From Mycobacteriaceae bacterium (lineage in GTDB: Bacteria; Actinomycetota; Actinomycetes; Mycobacteriales; Mycobacteriaceae), in NCBI GenBank assembly GCA_019242135.1, contig JAFAWC010000157.1, positions 1 to 8,963 on the forward strand: DNA of 8,963 nt, in the 5' to 3' direction. The notes beneath the pieces are model-generated. The model saw only the letters and a list, made by a program, of their open reading frames with translations. It was not told the DNA's origin and did no database searches. Shown piece by piece: positions 1-6,387 of this stretch. Made by a program: the position numbers and the translations under genes. The first letter of the stretch is position 1. Every line of letters starts with the position of its first letter.

Positions 1-1
1 G

Positions 2-568
2 GCGCTGGTGTGCATTGTCCGTGATATCCGCAGGGGAGGCAGGGAGGACGCCGAAATCCACGACGGCCACCGCCATGGCGGTGCGATGGTGTGGCTGCTG
101 CTGGTGCCCGTCGTGCTGATCGCGTTCGTGGTTCCGCCGCCGATCGAGGCCAGCGGTGCGACTCCCGTCGCCACCGCCCGACCGCGTCAACGCGCGTTCC
201 CGCCGTTGCCCGCCGGGCGCGCACCCACCATCCCGTTGCCTGAAGTCGTGATGCGCGCGGCCACCGACTCGGGGGCCTCGCTGGACAACCGGCTCATCAC
301 AGTCACCGGCTTCACGATGAAAGAGGGCGGCGCCGTGGACCTCGCCCGGGTGGTGATCGTCTGCTGCGCGGCGGACGCGCAGCTTGCCAGGGTGCACCTC
401 GGCGGGCCCGGCGCGGCGATCGCCGACGGGTACCCCGCCGACTCCTGGCTGCGCATCGAGGCCACGTTGGTGAGCGGAAGCGCAACCGCCGCAACATCGT
501 TCACGCCGACATTGACGGTCACCAACGTCACCAAGATCGATAAGCCCGCCAACACCTACGCCTACTGA
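2..568 (+). CDS. TIGR03943/DUF1980-like membrane protein, 3' part (5' end outside window)
   Basis: The frame is open to the left edge of the window, and the codons before the first possible GTG (8) still look like the family. The visible 188 residues are therefore treated as a C-terminal fragment rather than a complete gene. What is seen: a short Asp/His-rich loop (visible residues about 17-26), a single hydrophobic segment rich in Leu/Val (about 29-47), a Pro/Arg-rich linker, and a beta-rich extracytoplasmic domain with the motif VVIVCCAADA (about 117-126). That paired-Cys motif is typical of TIGR03943 proteins, which are usually encoded beside a DUF318 permease and have been linked to metal (Zur) control in other bacteria. 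The permease would lie outside the window. The 3' end overlaps the convergent IclR gene by 7 bp. The function is not established, and there is no obvious steroid link. Confidence 0.75.
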   Translation, partial: ALVCIVRDIRRGGREDAEIHDGHRHGGAMVWLLLVPVVLIAFVVPPPIEASGATPVATARPRQRAFPPLPAGRAPTIPLPEVVMRAATDSGASLDNRLITVTGFTMKEGGAVDLARVVIVCCAADAQLARVHLGGPGAAIADGYPADSWLRIEATLVSGSATAATSFTPTLTVTNVTKIDKPANTYAY

Positions 569-1479
569 CGCTCCCCGGGCTGCGGTTTGATCCCGCCCAG
601 CTGGGTCGTCAACGCGTCGGCCGCGGCCGTCAGGCCGCGCGCCCGGTCGGTGATCTCCGCGTCGGTGAGAGCCCGGCCGATCTGCAACGACGCCACCATC
701 ACCTGCCGCCGGTACTGATCGAACACCGGCGCCGAGATCACGCTGACGTCGTGGCGCCGGCGCGCCCCCCGCGTCTCGCTGCGCAGGTACACCCGCTCCC
801 CGATGTCGGAGACGATCTCACCCAGCAGCGCCCGCAGTTCGTCGGGCAGGGTGTTGGACATGCCGGCCATCAGCGCATAAAGCCGCTGGCCGCCGGGGGT
901 CAGCCGCTCGACCAGATAACCGTCGGCGCGGCATTCGGCGATGACGCGGTGCAGCCGCTCGGTGTCGGTGCGCAGCGGGATCGTCGGCTCCTTGGCCAGC
1001 CAGCTGCGCACGGCGTCGTCGTCCCACAGCACGAACATCAAGCCCACCGGCGGTGCGAACGGGTAGCTCTGCCCGACCTCGACCCCGACCCGGGCGCCGT
1101 GCGGTGCGACGAGTTCCAGCAGGGTGATCCGGCCCTCGACGACCGCCGACAGTGCCGCCGTGGTGGCGAAGCGCTCCGACAGGCGGAGTAGTTCCTCGCG
1201 TGCGGCCGGATTGACGCGCATCGATTCCTGCGCCCGGTGTCCGAGCGTGATCAACGCCGGCCCCAGCCGATAGGTCTTGTCCCGGCCGTCGCGGATCAGA
1301 TAGCCGGCGTCGGTCAGCGAGCTGACGATGCCCAGGCAGGTCGGCTTGGACAGCTCGACGCGCCGCGCCAACTCGGAGACCCCGAACCGGTGTTCGGGAT
1401 GGCGCGACATGAACTCGAGCACGCGAATGACACGGTCCGTCGGCGGGGACGCCCGCCCGGCGGCGTGGGTGGCTGCCAT
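562..1479 (-). CDS. IclR-family transcriptional regulator
   Basis: This is a 305-residue DNA-binding regulator. An N-terminal winged helix-turn-helix covers about residues 14-75 (helices around VSELARRVELSKPTCLGIVSSL). A C-terminal IclR ligand-binding domain follows, recognisable from the DVSVISAPVFD stretch (244-254) and the final helix after LTDAEI. Length is slightly above the usual 240-280 because of a short N-terminal tail and a C-terminal extension. The region that normally reads like PLHATALGKA is altered to PFAPPVGLMFV (about 140-150), so its effector pocket may be unusual. The ATG at 1479 is the natural start. On the minus strand TAGGGT (1486-1491) lies 6 nt before that ATG, which would suit a leaderless transcript, but I find no good -35. 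The gene is divergent from the DUF1214 operon, an arrangement common for a local regulator. Effector and targets cannot be read from sequence. Confidence 0.9.
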   Translation of the reverse strand: MAATHAAGRASPPTDRVIRVLEFMSRHPEHRFGVSELARRVELSKPTCLGIVSSLTDAGYLIRDGRDKTYRLGPALITLGHRAQESMRVNPAAREELLRLSERFATTAALSAVVEGRITLLELVAPHGARVGVEVGQSYPFAPPVGLMFVLWDDDAVRSWLAKEPTIPLRTDTERLHRVIAECRADGYLVERLTPGGQRLYALMAGMSNTLPDELRALLGEIVSDIGERVYLRSETRGARRRHDVSVISAPVFDQYRRQVMVASLQIGRALTDAEITDRARGLTAAADALTTQLGGIKPQPGERQ

Positions 1480-1528
1480 CCCCCGACCCTACCGTCCGTT
1501 ACAAATATGAACCATGTAGGTCGGAATA

Positions 1529-1557
1529 TTGACCAGAGTTAGAACGCGTTCTAGTCT
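1529..1557 (+). promoter_or_regulatory. Probable SigA-type promoter of the DUF1214/SDR/sulfotransferase operon
   Basis: A -35 element TTGACC (1529-1534), a 17-bp spacer and a -10 element TAGTCT (1552-1557, fits TANNNT) are followed by 7 nt and then GTG at 1565. Transcription would begin at or next to that GTG, giving a leaderless mRNA as is frequent in mycobacteria. The KstR-like palindrome fills most of the spacer. Predicted from sequence only. Confidence 0.6.
1540..1553. promoter_or_regulatory. KstR-like operator
   Basis: TAGAACGCGTTCTA is a perfect 14-bp palindrome that satisfies the published KstR consensus TnnAACnnGTTnnA. It sits between the -35 and -10 elements, so a bound TetR-family repressor would block RNA polymerase. 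KstR represses cholesterol-catabolic genes in mycobacteria and is relieved by sterol-derived CoA thioesters. The operator suggests that the downstream operon belongs to this regulon. Confidence 0.8.
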
Positions 1558-1564
1558 CAACTGC

Positions 1565-2692
1565 GTGTACTCGGATCCGTTGGCCGCGGCGATCAGCGAG
1601 GCCGAGCAGCTGGTTGCAGCCGCGCCCCACATCGAAACCGAAGCCGATCTGCTCGAGGGCCTGCAGTATCTGGCGCAGGGCATCGCTGCGTGCACGCACG
1701 TGGCGTTTCACCACGACCGTGACCATCCGTTCTTTCTGAGTGGCACCGGTCCGTTCACGAAGATGGGCTTGGACAACCCCGACACCCTCTACTTCGGCAC
1801 CCGTGTTCGGCCGGGCCACGAGTACGTGGTGTCCGGTGTCCGCGGCACCACCACCGACCTGAGCTTCCAGCTGCTAGGCGGGGAATACACCGATGACGGT
1901 GTGCCGGTCAGCGAGGCGGCCTTCGACGACCGGGAGCTCGACGTCGCTGCCGACGGCAGCTTCGAGTGGCGGTTCACTCCCAGCGGGCCGGCACAGCTCG
2001 TGGTGCGCGAGGTCTACGGCGATTGGTCGCAACGTCGCGGCACGATCGCGATCGCGCGGGTCGACACGGCGGGCACCGCGCCCGCGCCGCTGACCCGCGA
2101 GGCGATCGAAAAGCGCTACGCCGCAGCGGGTAAGCAGCTGGTGAACCGGATCAAGACGTGGCTGCAGTTCCCGCAGTGGTTCTACCTCAACCTGCCGGCC
2201 AACACGCTGGTCGCACCGCGCCTCACGCCGGGCGGTCTCGCGACCCAGTACTCGTCGGTGGGTCACTTCGACTTGACACCGGAGCAGGCGCTGGTGATCA
2301 CGATCCCGCAATCCGACGCTCCCTACCTCGGCTTCCAGTTGGGCAGCATGTGGTACATCTCGCTGGACTACATCAACCATCAGACATCGCTGAATGCCGC
2401 TCAGGCCCAGGCCGATCCCGACGGCAAGGTCCGGATCGTGGTGTCCGACCGCAGTCCTGGCGTGACCAACTGGGTCCAGACCCTGGGCCATCCGAAGGGT
2501 TTTCTTCAGTTCCGCTGGCAGCGCGTGTCGCGGCCGCTGACCGAAGCCGACGGGCCCACGGCCGAATTGGTCGATTTCGATGCGGTGCCGGCGGCCCTGC
2601 CGTTCTACGAGCGCAACAAGATAACCGACCAGGACTGGCGGGAACGGATCGCTGCGCGGCAACACGCGATCGCCACGAGGATGCTGGGGTGA
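1565..2692 (+). CDS. DUF1214-domain protein (Rv3531c-like)
   Basis: This 375-residue protein has a DUF1214-type C-terminal domain, about residues 240-325, including YLGFQLGSMWYISLDYINHQ (254-273) and the SDRSPGVTNWVQTLGHPKG stretch (294-312). The N-terminal half is a beta-rich region with many Asp/Gly turns. There is no signal peptide or membrane segment. A longer reading frame could start at TTG 1529, but that TTG is the -35 box and the extension would place the operator inside the gene. GTG 1565 fits the promoter spacing better and gives a natural N-terminus. No Shine-Dalgarno precedes it, as expected for a leaderless message. It is first in a three-gene operon, and the next gene overlaps its stop by 4 bp. 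Gene order suggests it corresponds to M. tuberculosis Rv3531c (from memory). The biochemical function is unknown. Related DUF1214 proteins occur beside catabolic operons without an assigned reaction. Confidence 0.85.
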   Translation: MYSDPLAAAISEAEQLVAAAPHIETEADLLEGLQYLAQGIAACTHVAFHHDRDHPFFLSGTGPFTKMGLDNPDTLYFGTRVRPGHEYVVSGVRGTTTDLSFQLLGGEYTDDGVPVSEAAFDDRELDVAADGSFEWRFTPSGPAQLVVREVYGDWSQRRGTIAIARVDTAGTAPAPLTREAIEKRYAAAGKQLVNRIKTWLQFPQWFYLNLPANTLVAPRLTPGGLATQYSSVGHFDLTPEQALVITIPQSDAPYLGFQLGSMWYISLDYINHQTSLNAAQAQADPDGKVRIVVSDRSPGVTNWVQTLGHPKGFLQFRWQRVSRPLTEADGPTAELVDFDAVPAALPFYERNKITDQDWRERIAARQHAIATRMLG

Positions 2693-3480
2693 CGATGCGC
2701 GACGGCTTACTCGACGGAAAAGTGGTGTGCATCAGCGGAGTGGGACCGGGGCTGGGCACCACGCTGGCCCGTCGATGCGCCGGCTCCGGTGCAGATCTGG
2801 TGCTGGCGGCGCGCACCGCGCAGCGACTCGACGACGTCGCCAAGCAGATCACCGACACGGGGCGTCGCGCGGTGGCCGTCCCCACCGACATCACCGACGA
2901 GGATCAGGTCCGCAATCTCGTCGATACGTCGCTGGCGGCCTACGGCCACGTCGATGTGCTGATCAACAATGCCTTCCGGGTGCCGTCCATGAAACCGTTG
3001 GCCAACACGACCTTTCAGCACATTCGCGACGCGATCGAGCTGGCTGTGCTGGGCGCGCTGCGACTGACTCAGGGCTTCACGCCCGCTCTGGCGGCGTCGC
3101 ACGGCTCGGTGATCAACGTCAACTCGATGGTGATCCGCCATTCTCAGCCCAAGTACGGCGCCTACAAGATGGCAAAGGCGGCGCTGCTGGCGATGTCGCA
3201 GTCGCTGGCCAGCGAGCTCGGCGAGCAGGGAATCCGAGTGAATTCGGTGGCGCCCGGTTACATCTGGGGCGACACCCTGCAGGGCTACTTCAACCACCAG
3301 GCCGGTAAGTACGGCACCACCGTCGACCAGATCTATGCCGCCACCGCGGCGAACGCCGACCTCAAGCGCCTGCCGACCGAAGACGAAGTCGCCTCGGCGA
3401 TCATCTTTTTCGCCAGCGATCTGTCCAGCGGCATCACCGGCCAGACGCTCGACGTGAACTGCGGGGAGTACAAGGCCTGA
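2689..3480 (+). CDS. Short-chain dehydrogenase/reductase (Rv3530c-like)
   Basis: A 263-residue classical SDR that probably oxidises or reduces an alcohol/ketone with NAD(P). The Rossmann cofactor loop is SGVGPGLG (16-23), with Ser in place of the usual Thr. D67 follows beta-strand 3, and the motif NNA is at 93-95. The catalytic residues are S146, Y159 and K163 (motif YKMAK), followed by the usual VNSVAPGYIWGDT stretch. GTG 2689 is preferred because GAGGA (2677-2681) lies 7 nt upstream and the GTGA overlap with the preceding stop indicates translational coupling. ATG 2695, two codons later, is an alternative. The next gene follows with a TGATG overlap. The steroid-operon context suggests a hydroxysteroid or side-chain hydroxyacyl substrate, but that is inference; the sequence does not fix the substrate. 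Confidence 0.92.
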   Translation: MTMRDGLLDGKVVCISGVGPGLGTTLARRCAGSGADLVLAARTAQRLDDVAKQITDTGRRAVAVPTDITDEDQVRNLVDTSLAAYGHVDVLINNAFRVPSMKPLANTTFQHIRDAIELAVLGALRLTQGFTPALAASHGSVINVNSMVIRHSQPKYGAYKMAKAALLAMSQSLASELGEQGIRVNSVAPGYIWGDTLQGYFNHQAGKYGTTVDQIYAATAANADLKRLPTEDEVASAIIFFASDLSSGITGQTLDVNCGEYKA

Positions 3481-4628
3481 TGGCCGAGCGCACCGACGTC
3501 GGCACGGTCGACGATCTGCTCTCCTCGGCGTCGCGGCTGGTCGGCCTCGACGACTTCGGCCCCGACGACGACAACTATCTGGAGGGTCTCGCCGTCATCC
3601 TCGAGTCCTACCAGCGCGACGCCGATCTGACGCCGTTCGGCAGCAAGACCTGCCGCGTGTATCTGCGCGGCGCGCTGGCCGCACGGCTGATGGCCCAGGC
3701 GGGGTGGAAGGAGCATCCCGAGTACGCCGACGTACCGGTGCACCGCCCGATCTTCGTCACCGGTCTGCCTCGCACCGGCACCACCGCGCTGCATCGCCTG
3801 CTGGGCGCCGATCCCGCGCATCAGGGATTGCAGTTGTGGCTGGCGGACTTCCCGCAGCCCCGGCCGCCACGGGAAACTTGGTCGGACAACCCGGTTTTCG
3901 CGCGTCTGAACGCGCAGTTCGAACAGCACCACGTGCAGAACCCAGAATTCATGGGCCTGCATTTCATGAGCGCTGACGAAGTCGAGGAATGCTGGCAATT
4001 GCTGCGCCAGTCACTGCACGCGGTCGCCTACGAGACGCTGGCGCACCTGCCCACGTACGCGCGCTGGCTGGACGTCCAGGACTGGACCCCGGCGTACCGC
4101 CGCTACCGCAAGAACCTGCAGCTGATCGGACTCAACGATGTTCCCAAGCGCTGGGTGCTGAAGAACCCGAGCCACCTGCATGCTCTTGACGCGTTGATGG
4201 CCACCTTCCCCGATGCGCTCGTGGTGCAGTGCCACCGACCGGCGGAGACGCTGATGGCGTCGGCGTGCTCGCTGGCCGAAGCCGCGACCGAGGGCTGGTC
4301 GAACGCGTTCGTCGGTGCGACGATCGGCGCCGACACGCTTGACACCTGGGCGCGGGGGCTGGAGCGATTCACCGCGGTTCGGGCCAGGCATGATCAGGCG
4401 CAGTTCTACGACGTTGAGTACGCCGATTTCGTCACCGATCCGATCGGCACCGTCGAGGGAATCTACAAATACTTCGGGCTGCCGCTGACCGAGCCGGCGC
4501 TGCAGGCGATGCACGAAATCCATGCGGAGAGCAGGAAAGGCCCGCGCGCTCCCAAACACACGTATTCGCTTGAAGATTACGGGCTGACGGTCGCACAGGT
4601 GAAGGCCCGGTTCGACGGCTTGGCCTGA
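3480..4628 (+). CDS. Sulfotransferase-family protein (Rv3529c-like)
   Basis: A 382-residue protein of the PAPS-dependent sulfotransferase fold (Sulfotransferase_3-like). What is seen: the 5'-phosphosulfate loop FVTGLPRTGTTALHRLL (92-108); a conserved WVLKNPSHL motif (225-233); a 3'-phosphate-binding-like segment CHRPAETLMASACSL (251-265) carrying R253 and S261; and a C-terminal KYFGLPL (330-336) as in bacterial members. The N-terminal 85 residues are a helical extension common in this subfamily. Its ATG overlaps the SDR stop by one base (TGATG), so translation is probably coupled. Members usually move a sulfuryl group from PAPS to a hydroxyl, but many actinobacterial paralogues have never been assayed. 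The likely acceptor here is a steroid-derived or CoA-linked alcohol, which is inference. The counterpart in M. tuberculosis appears to be Rv3529c by order. Confidence 0.88.
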   Translation: MAERTDVGTVDDLLSSASRLVGLDDFGPDDDNYLEGLAVILESYQRDADLTPFGSKTCRVYLRGALAARLMAQAGWKEHPEYADVPVHRPIFVTGLPRTGTTALHRLLGADPAHQGLQLWLADFPQPRPPRETWSDNPVFARLNAQFEQHHVQNPEFMGLHFMSADEVEECWQLLRQSLHAVAYETLAHLPTYARWLDVQDWTPAYRRYRKNLQLIGLNDVPKRWVLKNPSHLHALDALMATFPDALVVQCHRPAETLMASACSLAEAATEGWSNAFVGATIGADTLDTWARGLERFTAVRARHDQAQFYDVEYADFVTDPIGTVEGIYKYFGLPLTEPALQAMHEIHAESRKGPRAPKHTYSLEDYGLTVAQVKARFDGLA

Positions 4629-4648
4629 CTGCGGGTGGCCGGGACCGG

Positions 4649-5137
4649 TCAACCGTCCCCGGGTGACGGTGCCGTCGAGACCCGCTCCAAAATGCCTTCC
4701 GCGATCGCGTGTTCGATGCTGTCGGCCAGCTTCGGGCATGACTTGCTGCGCGCGGTCTGGCCACCCGACTGCCGCACCTCGGTAAAGTAGGCGCAGCGCT
4801 GGGAGGCATCTGAATTCCATTGCACCGATGTGTGTCCCGGACCAAGTTTTTTCACCAGCACCGAAACGTGACAGAACCGGCAGACCACTGGCTGCAGGCC
4901 CGTTGTGAGATAGCGTTCGCGGTCGCGCTGCGTCGCCGACTGCAGCGCCGCGGCCCGCCGCGGGTCGGATGCCGAAGCCGCCGAGCGCGCCCGGGTCTCC
5001 CGCGGGCCGTGGTGGTCATCGTCGTGTCCGCCGTGCACCAGCAGCATCGAGCGCGCCAGCGCGTCGATGTCCGGCATCTCGTGCTGCTCGTCGGGCGAAC
5101 TCGCCCGGCCGTGCTGCTCTTCGCGCGAGTCGCTCAT
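4649..5137 (-). CDS. Small Cys/His-containing protein coupled to kshA (Rv3527-like)
   Basis: A 162-residue hypothetical protein. The N-terminal 80 residues are polar and probably disordered, with a His/Asp cluster HGGHDDDHHG (35-44). The C-terminal half carries CRFCH (86-90), then H102, C115 and C134. The C-x2-C plus two further Cys could make a zinc or iron site, although no family with a known reaction is recognised. Its ATG overlaps the kshA stop (ATGA at 5134-5137), so it is almost certainly translated from the kshA message. The order matches Rv3527 of M. tuberculosis, which is also uncharacterised to my knowledge. No signal peptide or membrane helix is present, so it should be cytosolic like KshA. 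It converges on the sulfotransferase gene with only 20 bp between the stop codons. Confidence 0.8.
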   Translation of the reverse strand: MSDSREEQHGRASSPDEQHEMPDIDALARSMLLVHGGHDDDHHGPRETRARSAASASDPRRAAALQSATQRDRERYLTTGLQPVVCRFCHVSVLVKKLGPGHTSVQWNSDASQRCAYFTEVRQSGGQTARSKSCPKLADSIEHAIAEGILERVSTAPSPGDG

Positions 5138-6288
5138 CGCGTCGTGTGCGCCTTGTCTTCGTCCTGGCGCCGCAGGTTTTCCTCGACCTCCTTGTGCCAG
5201 AGCTCGTTGGCCTTCGTCGTGTCCACCTCGATCTCGAACCGGTCGGTCATGTCTGACGTGACCTCGGCGACGTCGACATAGAACTGCTGATACCAGCGAC
5301 GCATCTGATACACCGCGCCGTCTTCCTCAACCAGCAGCGGGTTATCGATGCGGGTCTTGTGCTTCCAGATCTCGACGTCCTGCAGGAAACCCTTGCTGAC
5401 ACCGACCGTCATCGCCTCGGCGAGCTTCTCGGTCATCGCCTCGTCCACGCCCTTGGGCTTCTCGACGATGACGCCCCACTGCAGCATGAACGAATCCTGG
5501 GTGACGGGATAGTGGCAGTTGATCAGGATCGACTCGGCCTTGTAGCCACCGTAGTTGTTGTGCAGCCAGTTGATCATGAACGACGGCCCGAAGTACGACG
5601 CCTCCGAATCCAGATGCGACTCGGTGTAGGCGGACCCGCCGAGGTCGACGTCGGGCCGGCCCACGTTGTGCAGGTACTGCGACGCGATGTGACCCTCGAA
5701 CACGTTCTTGAAAAATGTCGGCAGACCGAAATGGATGTAGAAGAAGTGCGCCATGTCGGTGACGTTGTCGATGATGTCGCGGCAGTTGGAGCCCTCGATA
5801 AGCATCGAGTTCCACCGCCAGTCGGTCCACTCGCCGCCGGCCCATTCCGGGATGTCGGGAATCCGCACCTCGGGCTGCGGCGGATTGCCCTCATGGTCAT
5901 GCCAGACGAACAGCAGCCCGGCGCGGACGTCGGTGTGCCAGGCGCGGGTGCGCGCCAGCCGCGGGGTCCGCTTCGCGTACGGCACCAGCTTGCACTTGCC
6001 GTCGCCGCCCCACCGCCAGTCGTGAAACGGGCACGCGATCTCGTCACCCTTGATGGTGCCCTGCGACAGGTTGCCGCCCATGTGCCGGCAGTAGCCGTCG
6101 AGGATCTTGACGTCGCCGGCCGAATCGGCGAAGACCACCAGCATGGTGCCGAACACGTCGACCCCGTGCGGCTCACCGTCGAGGTAATCCTTCACCGGTC
6201 CGAGGCAGTGCCAGCCCCGCGCGTACCTGTCCGGCAGCGTCCCGGTGTCGATGTCGCGAATGCCGCCGCCGGCGCTGTCCGTCGTCAC
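5134..6288 (-). CDS. kshA: 3-ketosteroid 9alpha-hydroxylase, oxygenase component
   Basis: A 384-residue Rieske non-haem iron oxygenase that hydroxylates C9 of 3-ketosteroids (androstadienedione or their CoA thioesters). Together with ketosteroid delta1-dehydrogenation this opens ring B. The Rieske [2Fe-2S] ligands are C67, H69, C86 and H89 (CRH then CPFH). The mononuclear iron ligands are H181, H186 and D304, and D178 is positioned to bridge electron transfer. These numbers coincide with those I recall for M. tuberculosis KshA (Rv3526), and several segments look near-identical to it, such as GSNCRDIIDNVTDMAHFFYI (166-185). The GTG start at 6288 is supported by GGAGG (6296-6300) 7 nt upstream. 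Electrons must come from the reductase KshB, which is not in this window. The gene is divergent from the gamma-carbonic-anhydrase-like gene and has a KstR-like operator over its promoter. Confidence 0.97.
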   Translation of the reverse strand: MTTDSAGGGIRDIDTGTLPDRYARGWHCLGPVKDYLDGEPHGVDVFGTMLVVFADSAGDVKILDGYCRHMGGNLSQGTIKGDEIACPFHDWRWGGDGKCKLVPYAKRTPRLARTRAWHTDVRAGLLFVWHDHEGNPPQPEVRIPDIPEWAGGEWTDWRWNSMLIEGSNCRDIIDNVTDMAHFFYIHFGLPTFFKNVFEGHIASQYLHNVGRPDVDLGGSAYTESHLDSEASYFGPSFMINWLHNNYGGYKAESILINCHYPVTQDSFMLQWGVIVEKPKGVDEAMTEKLAEAMTVGVSKGFLQDVEIWKHKTRIDNPLLVEEDGAVYQMRRWYQQFYVDVAEVTSDMTDRFEIEVDTTKANELWHKEVEENLRRQDEDKAHTTR

Positions 6289-6295
6289 TTGCGTG

Positions 6296-6300
6296 CCTCC
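6296..6300 (-). promoter_or_regulatory. Ribosome binding site of kshA
   Basis: On the minus strand this reads GGAGG, a full Shine-Dalgarno core 7 nt before the GTG at 6288. It decides the start and shows that kshA has a leadered message. Confidence 0.8.
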
Positions 6301-6317
6301 AGTCGCTGTCCTCTAAC

Positions 6318-6331
6318 TAGAACACGTTACA
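6318..6331. promoter_or_regulatory. KstR-like operator between kshA and the gamma-CA gene
   Basis: TAGAACACGTTACA fits TnnAACnnGTTnnA at every fixed position. The AAC/GTT core is symmetric, while the outer arms are less perfect than in the operator at 1540. It overlaps the predicted -10 of kshA, so occupancy should repress kshA directly. It lies 57 bp before the gamma-CA start and may affect that gene too. Confidence 0.8.
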
Positions 6332-6353
6332 GTTTTACAGGTCTTATACGCAA
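6324..6353 (-). promoter_or_regulatory. kshA: Predicted kshA promoter
   Basis: Read on the minus strand, TTGCGT (6348-6353) and TAACGT (6324-6329) are separated by 18 bp. The -10 fits TANNNT and lies within the KstR-like palindrome. A start near 6316-6317 would leave a short leader of roughly 28 nt holding the GGAGG site. The -35 match is moderate and other AT-rich hexamers exist in this region. Confidence 0.45.
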
Positions 6354-6387
6354 TAAATGCAGGCCGCCGGTGCTGTATATGTGACCT

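Noticed and set aside
187..196. AACGCGCGTT palindrome
   Set aside because: It has a 4-base centre rather than the 2-base centre of the KstR site and lies within coding sequence.
1529..1564. Extension of the DUF1214 gene to the TTG at 1529
   Set aside because: The TTG belongs to a well-spaced -35 box and the extra 12 codons cover the operator and -10; GTG 1565 fits better.
1874..2665. Long open frame opposite the DUF1214 gene
   Set aside because: It is an Arg-rich shadow frame of high-GC coding DNA with no recognisable motif; the plus-strand protein has clear family features.
4299..4312. TCGAACGCGTTCGT, a KstR-like palindrome inside the sulfotransferase gene
   Set aside because: The last fixed base is T instead of A, it lies deep inside a coding region, and no promoter or gene start is near.
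4652..4670. ACCGTC/GACGGT hairpin near the end of the sulfotransferase gene as an intrinsic terminator
   Set aside because: The stem is only 6 bp, there is no T-tract, and it lies inside the convergent coding region; such short pairs are common at this GC content.
5359..6384. 341-codon open frame opposite kshA
   Set aside because: kshA has all metal ligands and a good ribosome site; the opposite frame has no family resemblance.
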